Counted from the first letter of the stretch, positions 18,485 through 27,816 are shown. The stretch: 64,000 bases of DNA from Ignavibacteriota bacterium (GCA_016713565.1 JADJOX010000008.1:434001-498000), one strand, 5' to 3'. Notes: generated by a model not told the origin, from the sequence alone. Numbers and translations: made by a program.

Positions 18485-19939
18485 ATGGAACAAAAAGCAG
18501 ATATCGGAATTGTAGGACTTGCAGTTATGGGCGAGAATTTAGTTCTCAATATGGAAAGCAAAGGTTTTACAGTTGCGGTTTATAATAGGACTTTAGAAAA
18601 AGTTGAAAATTTTGTAAAAGGCAGAGGTAAGGATAAAAATATTATTAGAACAAACACGATTGAAGAATTTGTCGGTTCATTAAAAACACCAAAAAAAGTC
18701 ATGATAATGGTGAAAGCCGGTAAACCGGTTGATGATTTTATTGATCTTGTAATTCCATATTTAGAAAATGGAGATATAATTATTGACGGAGGAAATTCTC
18801 ATTTTCCAGATACTACAAGAAGAACAAAGTATGTTGAAAGTAAAGGATTATTGTATATTGGCACCGGAGTTTCCGGCGGTGAAGAGGGCGCATTGTTAGG
18901 TCCTTCAATTATGCCCGGCGGATCTCCTCAAGCTTGGCCGCACGTTAAAACGATCTTCCAGGCAATTGCCGCCAAAGTTTCAGACGGAACGCCTTGCTGT
19001 GATTGGGTTGGAGAAAACGGTGCCGGTCATTTTGTTAAAATGGTTCACAACGGAATTGAATACGGAGATATGCAATTAATCACAGAGACCTATCAAATTA
19101 TGAAAGAATTACTGGGTATGTCTGCATTTGAAATGCACGAAGTTTTTGAGAAATGGAATGAAGGTGAATTAGACAGTTATTTAATTGAAATTACCCGCGA
19201 TATTTTGGCGTATAAAGATGAAGATGGTTTACCCTTAGTTGATAAAATTCTAGATACCGCCGGACAAAAAGGAACGGGGAAATGGACTGGAATTGCCGCG
19301 TTAGATTTGGGTGTTCCTTTAACTTTAATTGGAGAATCTGTATTCGGCAGATGCTTATCGGCGCAAAAAAATGACAGAGTTGAGGCTTCAAAAATTTTAG
19401 AGGGACCTAAACCGGAATTTAATGGCGATAAAAATGAATTTATAAATGATTTGGAAAAAGCATTATACGCATCAAAATTAGTTTCTTATGCACAAGGGTA
19501 TGTTTTAATGAAAGCCGCGGCAGAAGAGTATGGCTGGAATTTAAATAACGGAGGAATTGCATTAATGTGGAGAGGCGGTTGTATCATTCGTTCCGTATTT
19601 TTAGGTAAAATTAAAGACGCGTTTGACAATAATCCCAAATTAACAAATTTATTGCTTGATCCGTTCTTCAAATCAAAAATTGAAGAAGCTCAGCAAAGCT
19701 GGAGAAAAGTAGTCGCCGCCGCTGTTACCAATGGAATCTGGATTCCCGCAATGAGTACAGCGTTAAATTATTTTGATGGTTTTAGAAATGAAAGACTTCC
19801 AGCAAACTTGCTGCAGGCTCAAAGAGATTATTTCGGCGCTCATACTTATGAAAGAACAGATAAACCAAGAGGCGAATTTTTCCATACAAATTGGACTGGA
19901 CGCGGAGGTGAAACTGCCTCTACAACATATACTGTTTAA
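18485..19939 (+). CDS. gnd: 6-phosphogluconate dehydrogenase, decarboxylating
   Basis: 484 residues, the normal length of the long NADP-dependent Gnd. It oxidatively decarboxylates 6-phosphogluconate to ribulose 5-phosphate. The N-terminal loop is IGIVGLAVMGENL, the substrate-binding segment is IIDGGNSHFPDT, and the catalytic Lys/Asn/Glu set is in GAGHFVKMVHNGIEYGDMQ. The C-terminal tail (FHTNWTGRGGETASTTYTV) is complete. No zwf or pgl gene is nearby. Its presence among uronate genes suggests that 6-phosphogluconate is made here from gluconate rather than from glucose 6-phosphate, but no gluconate kinase is visible in the window. Confidence 0.95.
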   Translation: MEQKADIGIVGLAVMGENLVLNMESKGFTVAVYNRTLEKVENFVKGRGKDKNIIRTNTIEEFVGSLKTPKKVMIMVKAGKPVDDFIDLVIPYLENGDIIIDGGNSHFPDTTRRTKYVESKGLLYIGTGVSGGEEGALLGPSIMPGGSPQAWPHVKTIFQAIAAKVSDGTPCCDWVGENGAGHFVKMVHNGIEYGDMQLITETYQIMKELLGMSAFEMHEVFEKWNEGELDSYLIEITRDILAYKDEDGLPLVDKILDTAGQKGTGKWTGIAALDLGVPLTLIGESVFGRCLSAQKNDRVEASKILEGPKPEFNGDKNEFINDLEKALYASKLVSYAQGYVLMKAAAEEYGWNLNNGGIALMWRGGCIIRSVFLGKIKDAFDNNPKLTNLLLDPFFKSKIEEAQQSWRKVVAAAVTNGIWIPAMSTALNYFDGFRNERLPANLLQAQRDYFGAHTYERTDKPRGEFFHTNWTGRGGETASTTYTV

Positions 19940-19973
19940 GAATTTTAGAAATTGATAATAAGGAGTAATAGAA

Positions 19974-20807
19974 ATGGAAGTAAGATATTCACCAGATAAA
20001 AATGGTTTTAAGAAAATGCCTACTGATGAATTAAGAAAAAGTTTCTTAATTGACAATCTTTTCGAAATAAATAAAATTCCAATGATTTATTCGGATGTCG
20101 ATCGTTCAATTACCGGAAGCGCTGTTCCGGTTGGAACTACTCTTGATTTATTGGCAACAAAACAAGAAATGGCTGCCGAGTATTTTACCGAACGCAGGGA
20201 AATTGGAATAATAAATATTGGCGGTAAAGGAAGCATTTTAGTCGATGATAAAAATTTTGAAATGAATAATATTGATGCATTATATGTAGGTAAAGGTTCA
20301 AAGAAAATATCATTTAAAAGTGAAAATGAAAATGAACCGGCGAAATATTATTTTGTAAGTTATCCCGCACATACATCATTTCCAACAAAACAAATAAAAT
20401 TGGCGGACGCTCAATCTGTAAATCTCGGAAGTGTTCAAGATTCAAATAAAAGAACAATTCATAAATATATTCTGCCAGGTAAAGTTGAATCATGTCAATT
20501 GGTTATGGGATTGACTATTCTTGACGAAGGCAGCGTTTGGAATACTATGCCAGCTCATACTCATCAAAGAAGATCTGAAGTTTATATGTATTTTAAATTA
20601 CGACCTGAATCTTTGGTAGTTCATTTACTTGGCGAAGCATCGGAAACAAGACATGTAATGATAAGAAACGAGCAGGCGGTTTTATCAACAAGCTGGTCAA
20701 TGCATTCCGGATGCGGAACTCAAAATTATTCATTCATTTGGGCAATGGGCGGCGAGAATCAAGTCTTTGATGACATGGATTGGATAGATATGAAAGATTT
20801 GAAATAA
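19974..20807 (+). CDS. kduI: 5-keto-4-deoxyuronate isomerase
   Basis: Converts 5-keto-4-deoxyuronate (4-deoxy-L-threo-5-hexosulose uronate), the rearranged product of pectin, ulvan or similar lyases, to 2,5-diketo-3-deoxygluconate. The 277-residue cupin has the zinc-site motif MPAHTHQRRSEVYMYF with two His and one Glu, and the C-terminal GCGTQNYSFIWAMGGEN. A strong AAGGAG lies 8 bases upstream of the ATG. Its partner KduD is encoded downstream at 24031, separated by transport and kinase genes. Confidence 0.95.
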   Translation: MEVRYSPDKNGFKKMPTDELRKSFLIDNLFEINKIPMIYSDVDRSITGSAVPVGTTLDLLATKQEMAAEYFTERREIGIINIGGKGSILVDDKNFEMNNIDALYVGKGSKKISFKSENENEPAKYYFVSYPAHTSFPTKQIKLADAQSVNLGSVQDSNKRTIHKYILPGKVESCQLVMGLTILDEGSVWNTMPAHTHQRRSEVYMYFKLRPESLVVHLLGEASETRHVMIRNEQAVLSTSWSMHSGCGTQNYSFIWAMGGENQVFDDMDWIDMKDLK

Positions 20808-20835
20808 AATTTTTTCATTTAATAAGGGAATAAAA

Positions 20836-22131
20836 ATGCTTGAATCAAAAACAGATTTGCCGTTAACAGAAAATAATCCAATACAAAAAATAGGAAATTA
20901 CAGATGGATTATTGTTGCTTTGATATTTTTTGCTACAACAATTAATTATGTTGACAGAGCAGTACTTGGTGTTCTTGCACCGACATTAAGACATGATATT
21001 GGTTGGAGCGATCAAGACTATGGTATGATAAGCGCTGCATTTACTTTGGCTTACGCAATTGGATTTTTATTTGCAGGCTGGTTTATTGATAAAGTAGGAT
21101 CAAAATTGGGTTATACACTATATTTAATTGTTTGGTCATTTGCGGCAGCGGCACATGCTCTTGTAAAATCTGCTTTTGGATTTGGCATTGCTCGTTTTGC
21201 TTTGGGCATAGGCGAATCAGGCAATTTTCCCGCTGCAATTAAAACAGTAGCAGAATGGTTTCCCAAAAAAGAAAGAGCTTTAGCAACTGGTATTTTTAAT
21301 GCTGGAACAAATGTTGGTGCTGTCATTGCTCCTCTCGTTGTTCCTTGGTTAGCGTTAAATTGGGGTTGGCAATCAGCTTTTATTGTTACCGGATTGGCTG
21401 GCTTAATTTGGATTTTCTTTTGGTGGCCTGTTTATAAAAAACCTTCAGAACATCCCAAAGTTTCTAAATCAGAATTAGCTTATATTGAAAGTGATCCTCC
21501 GGATCCTTCAGTAACAATATCTTGGTCTAGATTATTACAATTTAAACAAACATGGGCATTTGCTTCAGGTAAATTTTTAACCGATGCAATTTGGTGGTTT
21601 TACTTGTTTTGGTTCCCATTGTTTATGAATGACAGATTTGGAGTTGATCTTAAAACAATTGGGATTCCTATGGTAGTTGTTTATGTTCTCGCAGATTTTG
21701 GTTCTGTTGGAGGAGGCTGGCTTAGCTCATTTTTATTAAAAAAGAATTGGACTGTAAATGCTGCAAGAAAAACCGCTATGCTGGTCTGTGCTTTATTAAT
21801 ACTGCCTGTCGCGGCTTCGCCTTATGTCGAAGGTCAATGGATTGCCGTGATATTAATAGGAATTGCCGCAGCTGCACATCAAGGATTTTCAGCTAATATA
21901 TTTACAATTTCATCAGATATGTTTCCGCGAAAAGCGGTTGGATCTGTCGTTGGAATTGGCGGTTTTGCCGGTGCAATGGGAGGATTTATTATGAATTTGG
22001 GTGCCGGCTGGCTGAAACAAAATACCGGCAGCTATGAAATTATGTTTGCAATTGCGGGAGTAATTTATCTAATTGCTTTACTTGTTATGCATTTGTTAGT
22101 GCCTAAATTAGAACCTGCAAAAATTGATTAA
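20836..22131 (+). CDS. MFS hexuronate transporter, ExuT-like
   Basis: 431-residue major facilitator of the anion:cation symporter family, with about 12 hydrophobic segments. It has the family stretch TTINYVDRAVLGVLAPTL near the N-terminus and GIGESGNFPAAIKTVAEWFP followed by ERALATGIFNAG, both typical of ExuT/GarP/GudP-type sugar-acid transporters. Given the operon it most likely imports glucuronate, galacturonate or an unsaturated uronate across the inner membrane by proton symport. No outer-membrane SusC/SusD pair is present in this cluster. Confidence 0.88.
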   Translation: MLESKTDLPLTENNPIQKIGNYRWIIVALIFFATTINYVDRAVLGVLAPTLRHDIGWSDQDYGMISAAFTLAYAIGFLFAGWFIDKVGSKLGYTLYLIVWSFAAAAHALVKSAFGFGIARFALGIGESGNFPAAIKTVAEWFPKKERALATGIFNAGTNVGAVIAPLVVPWLALNWGWQSAFIVTGLAGLIWIFFWWPVYKKPSEHPKVSKSELAYIESDPPDPSVTISWSRLLQFKQTWAFASGKFLTDAIWWFYLFWFPLFMNDRFGVDLKTIGIPMVVVYVLADFGSVGGGWLSSFLLKKNWTVNAARKTAMLVCALLILPVAASPYVEGQWIAVILIGIAAAAHQGFSANIFTISSDMFPRKAVGSVVGIGGFAGAMGGFIMNLGAGWLKQNTGSYEIMFAIAGVIYLIALLVMHLLVPKLEPAKID

Positions 22132-22150
22132 TATATAAATAGAGAATAAA

Positions 22151-23146
22151 GTGATTATTGAATCAAGAGCTTATGCAAGGGCCGGATTATTGGGAAATCC
22201 ATCTGACGGCTACTATGGAAAAACTATTTCACTAATTGTAAAAAATTTTGGTGCTCACATTTCATTGTATGAATCTCCCGAATTGGTTATAGAAGTTCTT
22301 GAACAGGATAAAAATGTTTTTAAGAATATTTATGATCTTGTCGATAGAATTAAACTTCACGGATATTATGGCGCCGATAGACTTATAAAAGCAGGAATTA
22401 AAGCTTTTTATGATTATTGTTTAGAAAACGGTATCAAAATTAAAAATAAAAATTTTTCCGTAAGATATAATTCTTCAATTCCACGACAGGTTGGAATGGC
22501 CGGCTCAAGTGCGATTCTTACTGCTACAATGAAAGCTTTATTTAGTTTTTTTAATGTGGAAATTAAAAAAGAATTTCTGCCAAGCTTAATTCTCGCGGCG
22601 GAAACAAAAGAATTAAGTATAAATGCCGGACTTCAAGATAGAGTAATTCAAGTTTATGAAGGTTTGGTTTACATGGATTTTGATGAAGATTTTGTAAAAA
22701 AAAATAATTACGGAATGTACGAACAATTGCCTGTCGAAAATTTACCACAGATTTATTTGGCTTATAAAGATTCGTTGGGAAAGATTTCCGGTGTTGTATT
22801 AAATGATATTGCAAGCAGATATAAAAGAGGAGATAGGCTTGTAATTGAAACGTTAAATGAAATTGCAAATTGTGCTGAGGCAGGTAAAAAAGCGATATTA
22901 AAAAAGGATTACGGACAACTTGCGGAATTAATAAATAGAAACTTTGACCTGCGTAAAAAAATTATGAATATAAGTGATGAAAATTTAATTATGATTGATA
23001 TAGCGCGTAAATGCGGCGCATCTGCAAAATTTGCTGGTTCCGGAGGATCTATAATCGGGACATACAAAAATGACGAAATGTTGCATAAACTAATAATGGA
23101 ACTAAAAAAAGTAAATGTAAGAGTTGTAAAACCTTTTATTTCTTAG
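22151..23146 (+). CDS. GHMP kinase, plant-type glucuronokinase
   Basis: 331-residue GHMP-family small-molecule kinase starting with GTG. The N-terminus (RAYARAGLLGNPSDGYYGKTIS) is very similar to what I recall of Arabidopsis glucuronokinase, which makes glucuronate 1-phosphate. The ATP loop PRQVGMAGSSAI and the C-terminal GHMP motif AKFAGSGGSIIG are intact, as is the acidic catalytic region around NAGLQDRV. galU follows 10 bases downstream, so the two could make UDP-glucuronate from free glucuronate. Galacturonokinase or another sugar-acid 1-kinase activity is the main alternative. It stands between the uronate transporter and the nucleotidyltransferase. Confidence 0.78.
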   Translation: MIIESRAYARAGLLGNPSDGYYGKTISLIVKNFGAHISLYESPELVIEVLEQDKNVFKNIYDLVDRIKLHGYYGADRLIKAGIKAFYDYCLENGIKIKNKNFSVRYNSSIPRQVGMAGSSAILTATMKALFSFFNVEIKKEFLPSLILAAETKELSINAGLQDRVIQVYEGLVYMDFDEDFVKKNNYGMYEQLPVENLPQIYLAYKDSLGKISGVVLNDIASRYKRGDRLVIETLNEIANCAEAGKKAILKKDYGQLAELINRNFDLRKKIMNISDENLIMIDIARKCGASAKFAGSGGSIIGTYKNDEMLHKLIMELKKVNVRVVKPFIS

Positions 23147-23155
23147 GAGATTTTA

Positions 23156-24031
23156 ATGATTAAAAAAGCTGTTATTCCCGCAGCCGGATTAGGTACAAGA
23201 TTTTTACCGGCAACAAAAGCACAGCCGAAAGAGATGCTGCCAATAATTGATACCCCGACAATTCAATATGTCGTTCAAGAAGCTGTTGATTCTGGTATAG
23301 AAGATATTTTAATAATATCGGGCAAAGGCAAACGCGCAATTGAAGATCATTTTGACAGAAATTTTGAATTGGAAATTGCATTGGAAGAAAAAAATGAACA
23401 GGCATTAAATGAAATAAAAAACATTTCCGATATGGCGAAAATACATTATATCCGGCAAAAAGAATTGAAAGGATTGGGCGATGCAATTTATCACGCAAAA
23501 CACCACGTAGGAAATGAGCCTTTCGCGGTTTTATTGGGCGATACTGTCGTTAGTTCGGTTATTCCGGTCACTCAGCAATTGATAGATATTTATGAACAAT
23601 ATAAGCAAATTGTAATAGGTGTAGAGCAAGTGCCGAAAGAAAAAGTTCACAGATACGGGATAGTAGGCGGAGAAAAAATAAATGATTCGCTTTATCAATT
23701 AAATGAAATGATAGAAAAACCAAACATTGAAGAAGCGCCTTCAAATCTTGCAGTTGCCGGAAGATACATTTTAACACCGGATATTTTTAAAGCATTGGAA
23801 GAAACAAAAGCCGGAAAGAATGACGAAATTCAGTTAACCGATGCGCTAAGAATATTTTTATCGAGAGGAAGCGTTTATTCATATACTTTTGAAGGGAAAA
23901 GATATGACATCGGCGATAAACTTGATTATCTTAAGACAACAGTGGAATTCGGATTGAAACGAAAAGAATTTAAAAATGAATTCAGAGAATTTTTAAAGCA
24001 AATTATTAACGAAAAATTTGGAGAAGTATAA
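23156..24031 (+). CDS. galU: UTP-sugar-1-phosphate uridylyltransferase, GalU family
   Basis: 291-residue nucleotidyltransferase making UDP-glucose from UTP and glucose 1-phosphate. The N-terminal signature is VIPAAGLGTRFLPATKAQPKEMLP, and EKP followed by AVAGRYILTPDIF and KRYDIGDKLDYL are the sugar-binding and C-terminal motifs. It starts 10 bases after the glucuronokinase-like gene (AGGAGA before its ATG) and its last base is the first base of the kduD ATG, so all three genes are tightly coupled. In this setting glucuronate 1-phosphate may be a substrate, which would make the pair a UDP-uronate salvage route; this is inference. Confidence 0.92.
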   Translation: MIKKAVIPAAGLGTRFLPATKAQPKEMLPIIDTPTIQYVVQEAVDSGIEDILIISGKGKRAIEDHFDRNFELEIALEEKNEQALNEIKNISDMAKIHYIRQKELKGLGDAIYHAKHHVGNEPFAVLLGDTVVSSVIPVTQQLIDIYEQYKQIVIGVEQVPKEKVHRYGIVGGEKINDSLYQLNEMIEKPNIEEAPSNLAVAGRYILTPDIFKALEETKAGKNDEIQLTDALRIFLSRGSVYSYTFEGKRYDIGDKLDYLKTTVEFGLKRKEFKNEFREFLKQIINEKFGEV

Positions 24032-24792
24032 TGATTTTAGATAAATTCAAATTGGAAGGAAAGACCGCTCTGGTGACCGGTTCAAATCGCGGAATTGGAC
24101 AAATGTACGCAAAAGCACTTGCAGAAGCGGGAGCAAATATTATTGGTGTTTCATATGAATCTGATTTTACCGAAACAGAGAAAATTATTACAGGTTTAGG
24201 CAGAAAATTTAAATCTTATACGGCAGATTTTTCCGACAGAAATTCTGTTTATGCTTTTATTAAAAAAGTTAAATCTGAAATTGATAAAGTTGATATCCTT
24301 ATTAACAATGCCGGAACAATTTTGAGAAAACCAATTGCTGAACATCCTGATGAATATTGGGACAAAGTAATTGAAGTAAATCTTTCATCACAATTTATTT
24401 TAACGAGGGAATTCGGTAAAGATATGGTTGAAAGAGGTTATGGTAAAGTTGTGTTCATAGCTTCACTTCTCGCATTTCAAGGCGGAATTACTGTGCCGGG
24501 TTATGCCGCTTCAAAAGGCGGGGTTAAACAATTGACAATGTCATTTGCAAACGAATGGGCGTCAAAAGGCGTAACAGTAAACGCAATTGCTCCGGGCTAT
24601 ATTGCAACAGATAATACAAAAGCATTACGAGAGGATGCAGTTAGAAATAAAGCTATTCTCGATAGAATACCGCAAGGAAGATGGGGAACACCGGAAGATT
24701 TAATGGGCGCTATAGTATTTTTGAGTTCTGATGCTTCAAACTATCTTAATGGAAGTGTAATTACGGTTGATGGCGGATGGATGGGAAGATAA
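24031..24792 (+). CDS. kduD: 2-deoxy-D-gluconate 3-dehydrogenase / 2,5-diketo-3-deoxygluconate reductase
   Basis: 253-residue classical SDR acting after KduI to give KDG. The NAD loop is VTGSNRGIGQ, the structural motif is INNAGTILRKPIAEH, the catalytic Ser is in FIASLLAFQGG and Tyr/Lys are in YAASKGGVKQLT. The segment LANEWA-like SFANEWASKGVTVNAIAPGYIATDNT is the KduD pattern. Its ATG overlaps the galU stop by one base. It completes the unsaturated uronate route with kduI (19974), delivering KDG to KdgK. Confidence 0.92.
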   Translation: MILDKFKLEGKTALVTGSNRGIGQMYAKALAEAGANIIGVSYESDFTETEKIITGLGRKFKSYTADFSDRNSVYAFIKKVKSEIDKVDILINNAGTILRKPIAEHPDEYWDKVIEVNLSSQFILTREFGKDMVERGYGKVVFIASLLAFQGGITVPGYAASKGGVKQLTMSFANEWASKGVTVNAIAPGYIATDNTKALREDAVRNKAILDRIPQGRWGTPEDLMGAIVFLSSDASNYLNGSVITVDGGWMGR

Positions 24793-24798
24793 TGTTGT

Positions 24799-25788
24799 AT
24801 GGATAGGAAAACAAAATTTGTTATTTACGGAAGCGGAAATATTGCGAACACTTATGTTTCCGCTGCGAAAAATATTGAAAATGCAGAAGTAATTGGTGTA
24901 ATTTCAAGAAGTCAAAAATCTCCCTCCAAATTTCCGGAATTAAAATCTTATAAAAATATTACAGAAATTGATGAATCTTTTGACGCGGTAATTATTTGCA
25001 CTCCAAATTATTTTCATCATGAAAATGCTATTGAAGCGGCAGAACTCGGTAAACACATTTTATGCGAAAAACCGATTGACATTCAAATTAAATCGATTGA
25101 TAAAATGATTGAGAGTTGCAGAATAAATAATGTTAAGTTGGGAGTTTCTTACCAAAGAAGATTCAGTTCGGATAATCCAATAATAAAAAAATTAATTGAC
25201 GAAAATAAATTAGGTAAAATATTCTCGGTTGATCTTTCAGTTAAAAATTATAGAGATGACGCTTATTATAATTCTTCTGAATACAGAGGGACATACAAAT
25301 TTGATGGCGGTGGCCCATTTATGCAGCAAGCTTCGCATTATATTGATTTATTTATTTGGTTCTTTGGAAAACCAACAAAATTGGTGAGTAAACTAAATAC
25401 CTTTATTCATGATATTGAAGTTGAAGACCATGGCGCAGTAATTTGTTCGCATGATAATGGCATGATTTCAACAATTACTTGTTCTACAGCAACTAAACCT
25501 GGTTTTCCTGCAAAGATGGAAATATATACCGAAAAAGGGTTTTTAATACTTGAGAATGATACTATATCTCATTGGGAAATTGATGGAGTAGAAAATCCTT
25601 CACAACATAAAAATATAAATACCCATACCGGCTCTGCAACTGCTTCAGTTGACGATACAACGAATCATGAATTGGTAATCAAAGATTTTATTGAAGCGAT
25701 AAATAATAATAGAGAGCCTTTAATATCCGGCGAAGAAGCTAAATTAGCCACTGAAATGATTTTGGAAATATATCAAAATCAGTATTGA
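24799..25788 (+). CDS. Gfo/Idh/MocA-family oxidoreductase
   Basis: 329 residues: N-terminal Rossmann domain (VIYGSGNIANTY), the HILCEKPID motif with the family's conserved Lys, and a C-terminal alpha/beta domain with GGPFMQQASHYIDLFIWFFG. It starts 6 bases after kduD and is the last gene of the uronate operon. Members oxidise or epimerise sugars and sugar derivatives with NAD(P). Here a uronate or a UDP-sugar is a plausible substrate, but nothing in the sequence fixes it. Confidence 0.88.
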   Translation: MDRKTKFVIYGSGNIANTYVSAAKNIENAEVIGVISRSQKSPSKFPELKSYKNITEIDESFDAVIICTPNYFHHENAIEAAELGKHILCEKPIDIQIKSIDKMIESCRINNVKLGVSYQRRFSSDNPIIKKLIDENKLGKIFSVDLSVKNYRDDAYYNSSEYRGTYKFDGGGPFMQQASHYIDLFIWFFGKPTKLVSKLNTFIHDIEVEDHGAVICSHDNGMISTITCSTATKPGFPAKMEIYTEKGFLILENDTISHWEIDGVENPSQHKNINTHTGSATASVDDTTNHELVIKDFIEAINNNREPLISGEEAKLATEMILEIYQNQY

Positions 25789-25970
25789 TATAATTAATCA
25801 AAAACGAATTTAAATAATTATAAATTGTTGAACGTATTTAAAACAGTAAATTGTAAAAAGTATTTTCCTCTTTCTATTGTATTGTCTGTAAGGTAATATT
25901 TGCCGAAAATACCTTTGTTTGTGTTTTATTTGATCATATTAATTATTTTTTGATTTTAGGTGATGGACTT

Positions 25971-26000
25971 AACAATTGTTGATTAGTTACAATCAATAAT
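25971..26000. promoter_or_regulatory. Palindrome and inverted repeat upstream of the second Gfo/Idh gene
   Basis: AACAATTGTT (25971-25980) is a perfect 10-base palindrome. It overlaps a longer imperfect repeat, ATTGTTGAT facing ATCAATAAT across 8 bases (25975-26000). The elements lie about 80-105 bases before the ATG at 26077 in the 288-base spacer, a plausible operator position. A TACCTTTG that fits the Bacteroidota minus-7 pattern occurs at 25910-25917. All of this is pattern-level evidence only. Confidence 0.25.
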
Positions 26001-26076
26001 CATTGAAGAAATAATATTATAATTCATATTATAAAAATTAGATTCTTATTAAAGTTTTAGTATTAAAAGGTGAACA

Positions 26077-27051
26077 ATGAATAAAGTTAGATGGGGAATA
26101 ATTGGCGTTGGTGATGTTACTGAAGTGAAAAGCGGACCAGCATTTAATAAAGTTGAAAATTCTGAAATTGTTATGGTAATGAGAAGAAATTTAGATAAAG
26201 TAAAAAGTTATGCTAAACGGCACTCTGTTCCAACTTATACGACTAATGCGGATGATATTATCAACAATCCGGAAATTGATGCGGTATATATTGCAACTCC
26301 GCCATCGTCACATGCGGAATTTGCGATTAAAGCCGCACAAGCAAAAAAACATATTTATGTTGAAAAACCTATGGCTGCTACGTATGCTGAATGTCAGAAA
26401 ATGATTGTAGCCGCTGAAAAAAATAATGTTAAGTTATTTGTCGCTTATTATAGAAGAGAACTTGAGTATTTTAAAAAAGTAAAAAGTCTAGTTGATGAAA
26501 ATGAAATTGGCAATGTTAAATTGGTAAATACACAATTATTATTTCCGCCGAATGAATCCGATTATGATAAAAGTAATTTAAGTTGGAGAGTTAAAAAGGA
26601 AATTGCTGGCGGAGGATATTTTTATGATTTAGCATCTCATCAATTTGATTTTTTAGATTACTTATTTGGTCCAATTCAAATAGCAAAAGGTATTGCGGCA
26701 AATCAGCAAAATTTATATGATGTGGAAGATATTGTATCAGCATCATTTATTTTTGAAGGAAATATAATTGGCAGCGGAACTTGGTGTTTTACAATGCCAA
26801 ATTGTGAAAGATTTGATAGAACAGAAATAATAGGAACAGAAGGGAAAATAGTATTTTCATTTTTTGAGCCAAAACCAATTGAAATGCACAAAAACGGAAA
26901 AATAGAATTATTTGAAATTCTATACCCACAGCATGTTCAACAAAATTTAATTACAACAATAGTTGAAGAAATTTTAAGAAAGGGAATTTGTTCCAGTACC
27001 GGAATTTCTGCCGCAAGGACTAATAAAATTCTATCCGATATTATTTATTAA
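26077..27051 (+). CDS. Gfo/Idh/MocA-family oxidoreductase, trans-1,2-dihydrobenzenediol dehydrogenase-like
   Basis: 324-residue NAD(P)-dependent oxidoreductase with an N-terminal GIIGVGDVTEVKSGPAF loop, KHIYVEKPMA with the conserved Lys, and a C-terminal domain with GGGYFYDLASHQFDFLDYLFG. AGGTGA precedes the ATG. It is separated from the uronate operon by 288 bases and probably has its own promoter. Its sequence differs clearly from the oxidoreductases at 24799 and 54604, so the three are not recent duplicates. A sugar substrate is likely but unknown. Confidence 0.88.
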   Translation: MNKVRWGIIGVGDVTEVKSGPAFNKVENSEIVMVMRRNLDKVKSYAKRHSVPTYTTNADDIINNPEIDAVYIATPPSSHAEFAIKAAQAKKHIYVEKPMAATYAECQKMIVAAEKNNVKLFVAYYRRELEYFKKVKSLVDENEIGNVKLVNTQLLFPPNESDYDKSNLSWRVKKEIAGGGYFYDLASHQFDFLDYLFGPIQIAKGIAANQQNLYDVEDIVSASFIFEGNIIGSGTWCFTMPNCERFDRTEIIGTEGKIVFSFFEPKPIEMHKNGKIELFEILYPQHVQQNLITTIVEEILRKGICSSTGISAARTNKILSDIIY

Positions 27052-27239
27052 AAATTATCTTTTTAAAAATATTTCTAATTAGCTCACTTATTCTAACTAA
27101 GATATTTTCAAAATCTTTATTAGTATTAATAAATTTCTAATTTATAAAGTTTTTAGATTAAATCATTTTCAAATTACTTCGATAATCAATATAAAAGTAG
27201 AATAAAATAATTATTCTAATTTTATATTACGGGGGAAAT

Positions 27240-27794
27240 ATGAAAATCAGAATTACTTTTCTAATAATTTGCGTTATTTTGTCATTTAAACTCTCACTTA
27301 ATGCTCAAAATACACCAGAATCTGTAATTAAACTAACTAAAACCAAAATTATCGGCTGGGTTTCATCAGACAAAATAATAAGCGCCGTAAAAGCTCAGAA
27401 TGCCAAAAACATTTCTTTGGAAAAAATAAAAAGCCTAGATAAAAAATGGACAGAAACTTCGGGTTTGGATGATTTTATGAATGAAATATTAAATAACCAG
27501 TGTTCTGAATATTTAAAATCGTTAAGAAAGGAAAATAAATTTGTTATTGAAGCTTTCGTAATGGATAATAAAGGAGCAAATGTTGGAATGACAAATAAGA
27601 CAAGCGACTATTGGCAAGGCGATGAAGATAAATTTATTAAATGCTACAACAATGGAAACGGAACAACTTTTTATGGTAAAGTGGCATTTGATGAAAGCAC
27701 TCAAACTTATTTAATTCAAGTTTCTGTTCCTGTTGTTGAAGGCGGTAAAACAATTGGCGCAGTAACTTTTGGAATTGACGTTAATAGCCTTTAA
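27240..27794 (+). CDS. Exported PDC/Cache-like sensor protein
   Basis: 184-residue protein with a signal peptide (FLIICVILSFKLSLNAQ) and a single periplasmic PDC-like domain. The stretch VIEAFVMDNKGANVGMTNKTSDYWQGDEDKFIKCYNNG and the end VPVVEGGKTIGAVTFGIDVNSL resemble ligand-binding Cache/PDC domains normally fused to chemoreceptors. There is no membrane anchor after the domain. A GGGGG ribosome-binding site lies just before the ATG. The next gene, 22 bases on, is a chemoreceptor, so the protein may work as its soluble ligand-binding partner. The 188 bases upstream are A+T-rich and hold nothing else recognisable. Confidence 0.75.
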   Translation: MKIRITFLIICVILSFKLSLNAQNTPESVIKLTKTKIIGWVSSDKIISAVKAQNAKNISLEKIKSLDKKWTETSGLDDFMNEILNNQCSEYLKSLRKENKFVIEAFVMDNKGANVGMTNKTSDYWQGDEDKFIKCYNNGNGTTFYGKVAFDESTQTYLIQVSVPVVEGGKTIGAVTFGIDVNSL

Positions 27795-27816
27795 TACATA
27801 ATAGATTGGAAAAAAA

